Shown here in pieces: positions 1-7,909 of a stretch of DNA of 28,788 bases (position 1 is its first letter; each line of letters opens with the position of its first letter). The translations under genes and the position numbers were made by a program. Location: contig VBLD01000071.1 in assembly GCA_005879205.1 (NCBI GenBank), positions 1 to 28,788 of the forward strand, read 5' to 3'. This DNA is from Deltaproteobacteria bacterium. Its GTDB lineage: Bacteria > Desulfobacterota > Binatia > DP-6. Below the pieces are notes generated by a model, which worked only from the letters and a program-made list of their open reading frames with translations, had not been told where the DNA came from and made no database searches.

Positions 1-3000
1 CCTCGGCCGGCGGCTGCGATCCGCCCGAGACCTGCACCGGCTCGGGGGCGGCCTGTCCCGCCGACATGAAGAGCAGCGGCGTCTGCCGGCCGGCCGTCGG
101 GCCGTGTGACGTCGCCGAGCTCTGCGACGGGGCCACCGACACCTGCCCGCCCGACACCTTCGTTTCCGCGGGGACCGTGTGCCGCCCATCGGGCGGCGTC
201 TGCGACCCGGCGGAGACCTGCACCGGCGCTGCGGCGGGCTGTCCGGGCGACGCGAAGAGCACCGCCGTCTGTCGCCAGTCGGCCGGTCCCTGCGACGTCG
301 CCGAGAGCTGTGACGGGGTGAACGACGACTGCCCGGCGGACACCTTCGCGCCGCCCACCACCGTGTGCCGTCCCTCGGCGGGCGTCTGCGATCCGGCCGA
401 AAGCTGCTCGGGGGCGAGCGCGCTCTGCCCGACGGACGTCAAGAGCACGGCGGTCTGCCGGCCGGCGCTCGGCGTGTGCGACGTGGCCGAGAGCTGCGAC
501 GGCGCCGGCAACGACTGTCCGCCGGACGCGTTCGCGCCGTCGAGCACGGCGTGTCGCCCGTCCGCCGGGATCTGCGACACCGCCGAGAGCTGTACGGGAA
601 CCAGCGCGGCCTGTCCGTCCGACGCCAAGAGCACGGGCGTGTGCCGTCCTGCCGTCGGCCCGTGCGACGTCGCCGAGAGCTGCGACGGCGCCAGCAACGG
701 CTGCCCCGCCGACGGCTTCGTCGCGCCGGGGACCGTCTGTCGCGCGTCGGCCGGCGGCTGCGACCCGGCCGAGACCTGCACCGGGTCGAGCCCGCTCTGT
801 CCCGTGGACGTGAAGGGCGGCGGTGTCTGCCGCCCGGCCGTCGGACCCTGTGACGTCGCGGAGCTGTGTGACGGCGTGACGAACACGTGTCCGCCGGACG
901 GCTTCGTCGCGGCCGGGACCACCTGCCGCGCCTCCGCCGGCGTCTGTGACCCGGCCGAGACGTGCACGGGGTCGACCGCAGCCTGTCCGATCGACGCGAA
1001 GAGCACCGCCGTGTGTCGCCCCGCGGTCGGACCCTGCGACGTCGCGGAGAGCTGCGACGGCTTCGGCAACGACTGCCCGGCCGACGCCTTCCGGCCCGCG
1101 GGTGGTCTCTGCCGTCCGGCGGCGGGGGTCTGCGATCTGCCGGAGACGTGCACGGGTCTCAGCCCGCTCTGCCCGTTCGACCTGAAGAGCATCGGCGTCT
1201 GCCGGCCGACCGCCGGCGCCTGTGACCTGGCCGAGAGCTGCGACGGCGTCGGCAACGACTGTCCGCCGGACGGCTTCGCCCCCGCGACCACGGTCTGTCG
1301 TCCGTCGGCCGGCACCTGCGACACGGCGGAGACCTGCACGGGGACGGCGGCGGCCTGCCCCGCCGACCTGAAGAGCACCGCGGTCTGCCGGCCCGCAGTG
1401 GGCCCCTGCGACCTGACGGAGAGCTGCGACGGCTTCGCCAACAGCTGTCCACCCGACGGCTTCATCGCGGCGGGGACCGTCTGCCGCGCCTCGAGCGGCA
1501 GCTGCGACCCGGCCGAGGTCTGCAGCGGCTTTGGACCGCTCTGTCCGCCGGACGTGAAGAGCGCCGGCATGTGCCGGCCGTCGGCCGGCCCGTGCGACGT
1601 CCCCGAGTTCTGCGACGGCGTCACCAACACCTGTCCCGCCGACGGCTTCGTCGGGGCCGGAACCGTCTGCCGCGCCTCGGGTGGCATCTGCGATCCGACC
1701 GAGAGCTGCACCGGGACGGGTCCGTCGTGTCCGTTCGACGTCAAGAGCAATGCCGTGTGCCGCCCCGCGGCCGGCCCGTGCGACGTCGCCGAGAGCTGCA
1801 ACGGCCTGACCAACGACTGTCCTCCCGACACCTTCTCGCCACCGGGCACGGTCTGCCGGCCCGCCGCCGGGACCTGCGATCTCCCCGAGACCTGCACCGG
1901 CGTCAGCATCTTCTGCCCGCTCGACGCCAAGAGCTCGGCCGTCTGCCGGCCCGCCGCCGGCGCCTGCGACGTCGCCGAGAGCTGCGACGGGTTCAACAAC
2001 AACTGCCCGGCCGATGGATTCGCGCCCACCGGCTCGGCCTGCCGTCCGTCGATCGGCGTCTGCGATCCGGCCGAGTCCTGCACCGGGTCGAGCGCGACGT
2101 GCCCGCCCGACGTGAAGAGCACGAGCGTGTGCCGCCCCGCGGCGGGCGTGTGCGACGCGGCCGAGAGCTGCGACGGCGTCAACGGCGACTGCCCGCCCGA
2201 TCAACTGGCGCCGTCCGGCACCGTCTGCCGCCCCGCGGCGGGTGTCTGCGACGCGGCCGAGCTGTGCACCGGAGCTAGCCCGACCTGTCCGCCCGACGTG
2301 AAGAGCACCGCCGTCTGCCGGGCCGCCGCGGGGTCATGCGACGCCGCCGAGACCTGCAACGGAGTGGCGGACGACTGCCCGCCCGACCTCTTCAAGCCCG
2401 GCGGGACCGTCTGCCGGCCCCCGGTGGGAAGCTGCGACGTGCCCGAGTTCTGCGACGGCACGACCATCAACTGCCCGGCGGACGCGCTCCAACCGAGTGG
2501 GGCGGTCTGCCGGCCGCTGGCCGGTCCCTGCGACGTGGCCGAACGCTGCGACGGGGCGAGCGGAACCTGTCCGGCCGACGCCTTCCAGGCGACGGGGACG
2601 GTGTGCCGCGCAGCCGCGGGCGCCTGCGACGCCGTCGAGACCTGCAGCGGCACCGGCGCCGACTGCCCGACCGACGCGCTCCTCTCCGGCACGGTGTGCC
2701 GTGCAGCGGCCGGCCTCTGCGACGTCGCCGAGCTCTGTAACGGCCGCTCGGTGGCCTGCCTCTCCGATCAGTTCGTCGCCGCCGGGACGGTCTGTCGCGC
2801 CCCGGCCGGCATCTGCGACAAGTCCGAAACCTGCAGCGGGACGACGGCGGCCTGTCCGGCCGACGCGAAGTACTTCGCCGCCATCTGCCGCTCCTCGCAC
2901 GGCGCGTGCGACCCGCCCGAGCAGTGCGACGGCGTGAACGACACCTGTCCGGCCGACGTCAAGAGCACGCGGGTGTGCCGCGTCGCCGCCGGCGCCTGCG

Positions 3001-3794
3001 ATGTCGCGGAGACGTGCGACGGCGTCTCGGACGACTGCCCGGCGGACGTCGTCCAGGCGGCCGGCGCCGTGTGCCGGCCTGCGGCCGGCGTCTGCGACGT
3101 CGCCGAGATGTGCAACGGCACCGGCGGGACGTGCCCGGCCGACGCCTTCCTGCCGGCCACGGTGGTGTGTCGCCCGTCGACCATCCCGTGCGACGTCCCC
3201 GAGAGCTGCAGCGGCACGAGCGCCGCGTGTCCGGCCGACACCGGCCTCCAGGACCCCGACGGCGACGGCGTGTGCAGCGCCATCGACAACTGTCCGACGG
3301 TGGCCAACCCGGGTCAGGAGGACAGCGACGGCGACGGGATCGGCGACGCCTGCGACCCCTGCAACGGGACGGCCGGAGGCACGGTGTGGGCCAAGCTCGC
3401 GATCGCCGGGCTCAACACCATTCCGGGCGACGACCGGGTCAGTCTCGAGGGTGAGGTGGTGATGCCGTATCCCTACGCGCCGCCGCTCGACCCGACGGCG
3501 AACGGCGTGCGCGTGGTGCTCGCGGACTCGACGAACCACACGATCCTGGACGCCACGATCCCTGCCGGTGCGTACGACCCTGCAACCGTGGCCGGGTGGC
3601 TTCACCCGACGTCCAGGAAGTGGCTCTACAAGAACTCGGGGGCGGTCACGCCACGGATCGACGGAATCGCCCGGGTGGCCATCAAGGACATGTCGGCGCG
3701 ATTCCCGGGACACGTGAGTTCACCGTCATCGGCAAGTTCGGCAGCTACGACGTCCAACCGAGCTGGCTCCCGCTGCAGGCCACGATCGGCGTGA
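1..3794 (+). CDS. Giant secreted Cys-rich protein with disintegrin-like repeats and TSP3 segment (5' end outside window)
   Basis: The frame is open from base 3, so the start and any signal peptide lie upstream of the window. Visible are 34 complete units plus one partial unit with the pattern C-R-x5-C-D-x2-E-x-C-x-G-x4-C-P-x-D (four Cys each). This closely resembles the C-terminal half of the disintegrin domain of ADAM proteins and snake-venom metalloproteases. The units end at 3251. A thrombospondin type 3-like segment follows (3252 to about 3359, DxDGDG-type loops), which in that family binds calcium. A non-repetitive beta-rich domain starts near 3361. The last ~26 residues as read (from 3717) are Ser/Arg-rich and look out of frame; the likely true C-terminus is in another frame (see 3717-3919). 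The protein is probably extracellular or on the surface, disulfide-rich, with a structural or adhesive role. No catalytic motif is seen and no function is proven. The disintegrin likeness is at motif level only. Confidence 0.85.
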   Translation, partial: SAGGCDPPETCTGSGAACPADMKSSGVCRPAVGPCDVAELCDGATDTCPPDTFVSAGTVCRPSGGVCDPAETCTGAAAGCPGDAKSTAVCRQSAGPCDVAESCDGVNDDCPADTFAPPTTVCRPSAGVCDPAESCSGASALCPTDVKSTAVCRPALGVCDVAESCDGAGNDCPPDAFAPSSTACRPSAGICDTAESCTGTSAACPSDAKSTGVCRPAVGPCDVAESCDGASNGCPADGFVAPGTVCRASAGGCDPAETCTGSSPLCPVDVKGGGVCRPAVGPCDVAELCDGVTNTCPPDGFVAAGTTCRASAGVCDPAETCTGSTAACPIDAKSTAVCRPAVGPCDVAESCDGFGNDCPADAFRPAGGLCRPAAGVCDLPETCTGLSPLCPFDLKSIGVCRPTAGACDLAESCDGVGNDCPPDGFAPATTVCRPSAGTCDTAETCTGTAAACPADLKSTAVCRPAVGPCDLTESCDGFANSCPPDGFIAAGTVCRASSGSCDPAEVCSGFGPLCPPDVKSAGMCRPSAGPCDVPEFCDGVTNTCPADGFVGAGTVCRASGGICDPTESCTGTGPSCPFDVKSNAVCRPAAGPCDVAESCNGLTNDCPPDTFSPPGTVCRPAAGTCDLPETCTGVSIFCPLDAKSSAVCRPAAGACDVAESCDGFNNNCPADGFAPTGSACRPSIGVCDPAESCTGSSATCPPDVKSTSVCRPAAGVCDAAESCDGVNGDCPPDQLAPSGTVCRPAAGVCDAAELCTGASPTCPPDVKSTAVCRAAAGSCDAAETCNGVADDCPPDLFKPGGTVCRPPVGSCDVPEFCDGTTINCPADALQPSGAVCRPLAGPCDVAERCDGASGTCPADAFQATGTVCRAAAGACDAVETCSGTGADCPTDALLSGTVCRAAAGLCDVAELCNGRSVACLSDQFVAAGTVCRAPAGICDKSETCSGTTAACPADAKYFAAICRSSHGACDPPEQCDGVNDTCPADVKSTRVCRVAAGACDVAETCDGVSDDCPADVVQAAGAVCRPAAGVCDVAEMCNGTGGTCPADAFLPATVVCRPSTIPCDVPESCSGTSAACPADTGLQDPDGDGVCSAIDNCPTVANPGQEDSDGDGIGDACDPCNGTAGGTVWAKLAIAGLNTIPGDDRVSLEGEVVMPYPYAPPLDPTANGVRVVLADSTNHTILDATIPAGAYDPATVAGWLHPTSRKWLYKNSGAVTPRIDGIARVAIKDMSARFPGHVSSPSSASSAATTSNRAGSRCRPRSA
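81..3251 (+). repeat. Coding tandem repeat array, 34 Cys units with a 186-bp higher-order period
   Basis: Units 1-24 alternate strictly between a 32-residue form ending in (D/A)xF-x3-GT-like sequence and a 30-residue form ending in DxKSTA-like sequence. The pair is 62 residues, or 186 bp, and runs without any indel from 81 to 2312 (12 pairs). Units 25-34 (2313-3251) lose the alternation: lengths are 32, 32, 32, 31, 32, 31, 30, 32, 32 and 29. The four Cys are kept in every unit, while the linker between units varies. The array grew by duplication of a two-unit block, followed by divergence. Confidence 0.9.
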
Positions 3795-3919
3795 ACCCGG
3801 CGGTGGGAGACACCGGCCAGTGTGGTCAGGTTCTCTTCGCCAGCGCCGCGTCGCGGCCCACGTCCCCGGGACCGCTCTGCAGCTTCAGCCCGACCGGCAA
3901 CGTTCTCCAGTGCCGGTGA
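3717..3919 (+). other. Out-of-frame C-terminal continuation of the Cys-rich protein
   Basis: After the codons for FPGHV near 3715, the original frame gives low-complexity Ser/Arg sequence and stops at 3794. Shifting by one base gives EFTVIGKFGSYDV and continues to a TGA at 3917-3919, with two more Cys residues near the end (GQCGQVLF and PLCSFSPTG). This reads as natural beta-domain sequence, so one base appears to be missing around 3716. The restored 3' end overlaps the convergent kinase gene, whose stop is at 3885, by 35 bp. It is either a sequencing or assembly indel or a real truncating mutation; the sequence alone cannot decide. Confidence 0.7.
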
Positions 3920-5591
3920 GCCCGGCGGCGCGCCCGGGCTCCGCGCTCGCAACGCGCTGAGTCCCCCCGACCTCGATGCTCACCGGCTCCGGGGTCGCCT
4001 GCGCGAGCTCGGCGACCACCGCGAGCAGCTGCGCGGGGTCGACCGGTTTCGCGAGGTGCGCCTGGAAGCCCGCGGCGAGCGCCCGGCGGCGATCCTCGGC
4101 CCCCGCGTACGCGGTGAGCGCCGCGGCAGGAAGCTCCCGGCCTCGTAAGCGCGCCCGCGCGCGACCGAGGAGCGTGTAGCCGTCCACGCCGGGCATGGCG
4201 ATGTCGCTCAGGAGCACGTCGCTCGGCTCGCGCTCCAGTGCCTCGACCGCATCGGCGGCGGACGCGACCGCGCGCACGCTCGCCCCGGCCTGCTCCAGGA
4301 CCGTGACCACCGACTCGCGTGCGTCGGGATCGTCGTCCACGACGAGCACCCGGACGCCTTCCAGGGTGGCGGCGGCACGCTCCCGCTCGCCGCGCAGCGC
4401 CGGTCGCAGGGCGACGACGTCTTTCGCCGCCGCGCGCCCTTCCACGAGCGGGAGCGTCACCGTGAACGTCGCCCCGCGCCCCGAGCCGTCGCTCTCCGCG
4501 CTGACGGCGCCTCCGTGCAGCACGACCAGATGGTGGACCAGCGCAAGCCCCAGCCCGAGCCCGCCGTGCGTCCGCGTGCGGGTGTTGTCCGCCTGGCGGA
4601 ACCGCTCGAAGACGTGCGGGAGAAACTCGGCCTCGATACCCTCGCCCTCGTCCCGGACGGAGACCACCGCCTCGGAACCGGCACGCGCGACGCGGAGGAC
4701 CACGCGGCCGCGCGGCCGCGAGAACTTGACGGCATTGGAGAGGAGGTTCCAGAGCACCTGCTGGAGACGTGCCGGGTCTCCCTCCACGTGGCCGCCGCTC
4801 AGCTCGAACACGGGCTCCAGCTCGACCTCCCTGGCCTCCGCCTCGGTACGAACCGCATCCAGCGCGGCCTCCGCGACCTCGGCCAGATCGACGGGCCTGA
4901 GCTCGAGGACGAGCTTCCCGGTCACGATGCGCGACACGTCCAGGAGGTCCTCGACGAGCTTCGCCTGCATGACCGCGCTCCGCTCGATGGCCTCGAGCGC
5001 ACGCCCGCGCCGTTCCGGGTCGAGCTTGCCGCTCCGCAGCAGGCTCGCCCACATCCGGATGGCGCCGAGCGGCGACCGCAGCTCGTGCGATACCATCGCC
5101 AGGAACTGGTCCTTCAGGTCGTTGGCCCGGCGCAGCTCGCGCGTGCGCTCCTCCACGGTCCGCTCGAGCTCCACGGCGTGGCGCTCGAGGGCCGATCGCT
5201 GCTCTTCCAGCTGGCGGCGGAGGTGTCGCGTTTCGAGCGCACGCTTCAGCGACGCAACGAAGTAGTCACGGTCGATCGGCTTCGGGATGAAGTCGTACGC
5301 CCCGCCCCGCAGGGCTTGCAGGACCAGGTCGTCCTGTCCGTGGCCCGTGATGAGCAACGTCGGCGTGGCCGGGAGGAAGGTCCGGACCCCCGCGAGCAGC
5401 GCCAGGCCGTCCACTCCGGGCATCTTGATGTCGCTGACGACGGCATCGTAGTCCGCGGCCCTCATCCGCCGGAGCGCATCGGCCGCCGAGTCGCAGGTGT
5501 CGACGGTCACGTCCGCCAAGCGCAGCCGGAGCGCCTCGGGCAGCGCCTGCAGCAAGGCGGGGTCGTCGTCGACGATGAGGATGCGCGTCAT
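3885..5591 (-). CDS. Hybrid histidine kinase, REC-HisKA-HATPase-REC
   Basis: 568 residues, starting at the ATG whose TGA-sharing overlap (ATGA, 5588-5591) joins it to the upstream kinase; this start leads straight into the receiver core (MTRILIVDDDP). Receiver 1 is about residues 1-118 with acidic pocket D8/D9, phospho-acceptor D54, T82 and K104. A coiled coil spans about 120-160. HisKA has VSHELRSP with phospho-accepting H169. HATPase_c has an N box near N286, a G1-type box at 314-318 and GLGLGL near 344. Receiver 2 is about 412-530 with D463 and K515. There is no membrane segment and no DNA-binding domain, so it is a cytoplasmic relay. The N-terminal receiver is probably phosphorylated by the kinase encoded just upstream and then controls this kinase (inference). 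Its 3' end overlaps the frame-restored end of the convergent Cys-rich gene. Confidence 0.93.
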   Translation of the reverse strand: MTRILIVDDDPALLQALPEALRLRLADVTVDTCDSAADALRRMRAADYDAVVSDIKMPGVDGLALLAGVRTFLPATPTLLITGHGQDDLVLQALRGGAYDFIPKPIDRDYFVASLKRALETRHLRRQLEEQRSALERHAVELERTVEERTRELRRANDLKDQFLAMVSHELRSPLGAIRMWASLLRSGKLDPERRGRALEAIERSAVMQAKLVEDLLDVSRIVTGKLVLELRPVDLAEVAEAALDAVRTEAEAREVELEPVFELSGGHVEGDPARLQQVLWNLLSNAVKFSRPRGRVVLRVARAGSEAVVSVRDEGEGIEAEFLPHVFERFRQADNTRTRTHGGLGLGLALVHHLVVLHGGAVSAESDGSGRGATFTVTLPLVEGRAAAKDVVALRPALRGERERAAATLEGVRVLVVDDDPDARESVVTVLEQAGASVRAVASAADAVEALEREPSDVLLSDIAMPGVDGYTLLGRARARLRGRELPAAALTAYAGAEDRRRALAAGFQAHLAKPVDPAQLLAVVAELAQATPEPVSIEVGGTQRVASAEPGRAAGLTGTGERCRSG

Positions 5592-6703
5592 ACGGGCCCT
5601 CCGAACGGCGGCAGCTCGATCCGGAGGGTGGCGCCGTTCCCTTCCCCGCTCGCGTGGCGGGCGAGGGCGATCGAGCCGTCGTGCTCCCGGATGATGCCCC
5701 GGGCGATCGACAGGCCGAGGCCGGTGCCCGCGCCCACCTCCTTGGTGGTGAAGAAGGGATCGAAGATCCGTTCCTCCAGTCCCGGTGGGATGCCGGGTCC
5801 GGTATCGCGGAACCGGACCCACACCGTGCCCTCCCCGACTCCGGAGTCGATGAGGATGCGCCTGGCGGCGGAATTCGACACCGCATCGCGGGCGTTGGTC
5901 AGCAGATTCAGGAAGACCTGCTCCAGCTGGATGGCGTTGCCGAGGACGAGCGGATCGTCCGGGCAGAGGTCCATCTCGACCTCGATCTGGCGGAGAATGA
6001 GCTGCTCGCGGATCAGCCCGAGGGAACGTCGGACGATCTCGTTCACCCGCAGCGGCTCCCGGCTGAGGGGCGCCGACCGGCCGAACGCGCGCAGGTGGGA
6101 GATGATCTGGGTGGCCTTCCGCACCTGCTCCATGGCCTGGCGGAGGTCCTCGAGAAGACGCGCCCGTTCCGCGACGCCTAGGTCGAGATGGTCGATGGCG
6201 TTCCCGACGAACAGCTCGATGTTGTTGAGGGGATTGTTCAGCTCGTGCGCGATCCCGGTCGTCAGCTCGCCCACCGTCGCCAGCTTGCCGGCCTGGACGA
6301 GCTGCTCCTGCTTGTCCCGGAGCTCCTGCTCACGGCACTCGACCTCACGCGTGGTCTCGCGCAGGTCGCCCATGATGTGAATCATGGCCTTGCGACCGTT
6401 CTCCAGGCGCAGGTTGGAACGCTGAAAGTCCTCGAGGATGTGCACGAGAGCACGCCGCGAGCCGTGCCGCCGATCGGTCTGGCGCGCGAGACGGTGCCGC
6501 CCCTGCTCGTAGTCGACCAGGATGTGCAGCATGGCCCTGCGCTGCCGGGCGAGCCGCCTGTTGAGCTCGTTCATGTCGCCCATGATGTGGAGCAGGGCGC
6601 GACGTCGCTCTTCGGCCCTCTGCACGCGCTGCTCGAGACGCCGCACCTGCGCGCGCAGCGCGGCCGGGCTGTCGACGAGATGCTCGGCGGGTCCGGAGAT
6701 CAC
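5588..6703 (-). CDS. Soluble sensor histidine kinase with heptad-spaced N-terminal motif repeats
   Basis: 371 residues, GTG start inside a GTGA overlap with the upstream PAS gene (6700-6703). Residues 17-135 are highly charged and helical. They carry four copies of a motif like R(R/K)A(M/L)xHI(M/L)xD, with the His-Ile pairs at 39, 60, 88 and 109; spacings are 21, 28 and 21, all multiples of seven, as expected of a continuous coiled coil. HisKA follows, with GIAHELNNPL and phospho-accepting H153. HATPase_c has N270 in the N box, DTGPGIP at 300-306 and GTGLGLSI near the end, so all kinase boxes are present. There is no transmembrane segment and no sensor domain of its own. Input probably comes through the coiled coil, perhaps from the PAS-PAS protein encoded immediately upstream, which also ends in a coiled coil. 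The stop overlaps the start of the REC-kinase-REC gene by 4 bp. Confidence 0.93.
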   Translation of the reverse strand: MISGPAEHLVDSPAALRAQVRRLEQRVQRAEERRRALLHIMGDMNELNRRLARQRRAMLHILVDYEQGRHRLARQTDRRHGSRRALVHILEDFQRSNLRLENGRKAMIHIMGDLRETTREVECREQELRDKQEQLVQAGKLATVGELTTGIAHELNNPLNNIELFVGNAIDHLDLGVAERARLLEDLRQAMEQVRKATQIISHLRAFGRSAPLSREPLRVNEIVRRSLGLIREQLILRQIEVEMDLCPDDPLVLGNAIQLEQVFLNLLTNARDAVSNSAARRILIDSGVGEGTVWVRFRDTGPGIPPGLEERIFDPFFTTKEVGAGTGLGLSIARGIIREHDGSIALARHASGEGNGATLRIELPPFGGPV

Positions 6704-7638
6704 GCCCGGCTCCGCTCCAACTGCTGGCGGAGACTCTCTATCTCCTTTTCGAGGGCGATCATCTTGAGCTCGCGGCCCACGACCACCTCCTCGAACTTCT
6801 CGAGGTCCAGGATCTTCTCCTGCAGCTCCGCCTGCGATGCCCGGAGGTCGCCGACGACGCGCTCGTACGCCCGCATGTCACGCAGGATGCCGATGGCACC
6901 GATCACCTTGCCGTCGGCGTCGCGCAGCGCCGACGCGTTGAGCGTCGTCGGGATGATCTCGCCCGATGCGCTGCGCGGGTTGAGACGCGCGTTCCGGGTC
7001 ACCCCGCGCTCCACGACCTCGCGCAACGCCGCCAGGAACTCCCGCGTCTCCTCCGGGTCGATGAAGCGAGACAGCGACTGCTCCACGACCTCGTCGGTGC
7101 GGAACCCGAGCAACGCGTACACGGCATCGTTGGCCTGCAGGATCTTGCCGGAGAGGTCGGAGACGAACACCGGGTCGGGCGCGTTCTTGATCAAGCTCTC
7201 GGCGTAGGCCCGCGCCTTGTCGAGTTCGCGCATGTCGCGCAGGATGCCGATCGCTCCGATCACCCTCCCGTCGGCGTCGTTCAGGGCGGAGGCGTTCAGG
7301 CTCGTCGGAATGACCTGACCCGACGCCGAGCGTGGATGAAGCATCGCGTTGCGCTTGACGCCGCGTTGGACCACCTCGCGCAACGCGGCCATGAACTCGC
7401 GGGCCTCCTCCGGGCTGAGGAAGCGCACCACCGACTGCTCGAGTACCTCGTGGCGGCGGAGCCCGAGGAGCTCCGACACCGCGTCGTTGGCCTGGAGGAT
7501 GCGCCCCTCGAGGTCGGAGACGAAGACCGGGTCGGGCGCGTTGGCGATGATGATGTTGGCGTCGAGCGTGCTGCGTGACCTCGCGTCTCCGTCGCTCGCC
7601 CGCTCGGTCCCGAGCGAAGGCCTGCTGCGTCCCGCCAT
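6700..7638 (-). CDS. Tandem PAS-domain protein with C-terminal coiled coil, no kinase domain
   Basis: 312 residues from the ATG at 7638, chosen because a GGGGGA Shine-Dalgarno-like stretch lies about 7 nt upstream; a GTG 26 codons earlier is possible but adds no domain sequence. Two PAS domains (about residues 28-142 and 147-261) are close copies. The tail (about 262-312) is charged and helical, containing VVVGRELKMI and LEKEIESL, a linker type often found after PAS domains in sensor kinases. No HisKA, HATPase, GGDEF or output domain is present. It is first in a three-gene operon and overlaps the kinase gene by GTGA. The simplest reading is a detached sensory subunit that feeds the coiled-coil kinase next door. 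The ligand is unknown; no heme or flavin signature was recognised. Confidence 0.88.
   Translation of the reverse strand: MAGRSRPSLGTERASDGDARSRSTLDANIIIANAPDPVFVSDLEGRILQANDAVSELLGLRRHEVLEQSVVRFLSPEEAREFMAALREVVQRGVKRNAMLHPRSASGQVIPTSLNASALNDADGRVIGAIGILRDMRELDKARAYAESLIKNAPDPVFVSDLSGKILQANDAVYALLGFRTDEVVEQSLSRFIDPEETREFLAALREVVERGVTRNARLNPRSASGEIIPTTLNASALRDADGKVIGAIGILRDMRAYERVVGDLRASQAELQEKILDLEKFEEVVVGRELKMIALEKEIESLRQQLERSRA
6871..7542 (-). repeat. Internal tandem duplication of a PAS domain (357-bp period)
   Basis: The segment beginning NAPDPVFVSD occurs twice, at codons starting at 7542 and 7185 on the minus strand, 357 bp (119 codons) apart. Hand alignment of 105 residues gives about 82 identities (roughly 78%). 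Long shared stretches include REFxAALREVV, NPRSASG/HPRSASG and VIGAIGILRDMR. This indicates a fairly recent in-gene duplication. Confidence 0.9.
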
Positions 7639-7909
7639 CTCGTAGTCCCCCCGCAGCCAGCAGAGGATTCTTGATCGCGAGGCCACGTAATTACCCCTTT
7701 CCCGCTCCGGCCGCACTCACGCACGCAGATGCGAGGCTCTCCCCTCAAGGCACGAGGGGCATCCGCTGGGCGCCGGCACCGGCCGGCGGCCCACCGGGCG
7801 CGGACGGCTGCGCGCGGGTGGCCCCCGAGGCGCAGCCTGTGGTAGTGAGTCCGCGCACCGATACACGCGCTGCACGAGGTCCGGCGGGCTGGGTCTGGGA
7901 GTCGGTGGG
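7639..7909. other. Divergent intergenic region between two signalling genes
   Basis: About 270 bp separate the PAS-PAS operon (leftward) from the membrane hybrid kinase (rightward), so promoters for both should lie here. I could not identify a convincing -35/-10 pair on either strand. A small hairpin is visible: CCCCTC at 7741-7746 pairs with GAGGGG at 7754-7759, flanked by GATG (from 7729) and CATC, which can extend it. It has no T-run and could be an operator-like element or chance. No supported open reading frame was found. Confidence 0.4.

Noticed and set aside
81..3251. CRISPR-like or satellite array
   Set aside because: The periodicity is in codons of one open frame with conserved Cys; units diverge at DNA level and no unique spacers are present.
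2334..3713. Long minus-strand open frame antisense to the Cys-rich repeats
   Set aside because: It is Arg/Val/Gly-rich without any domain, mirrors the repeat period of the sense strand and is explained by GC-rich codon bias.
4515..6380. Long plus-strand open frame antisense to the kinase operon
   Set aside because: The opposite strand encodes complete kinase and receiver motifs; the antisense translation has no recognisable domain.
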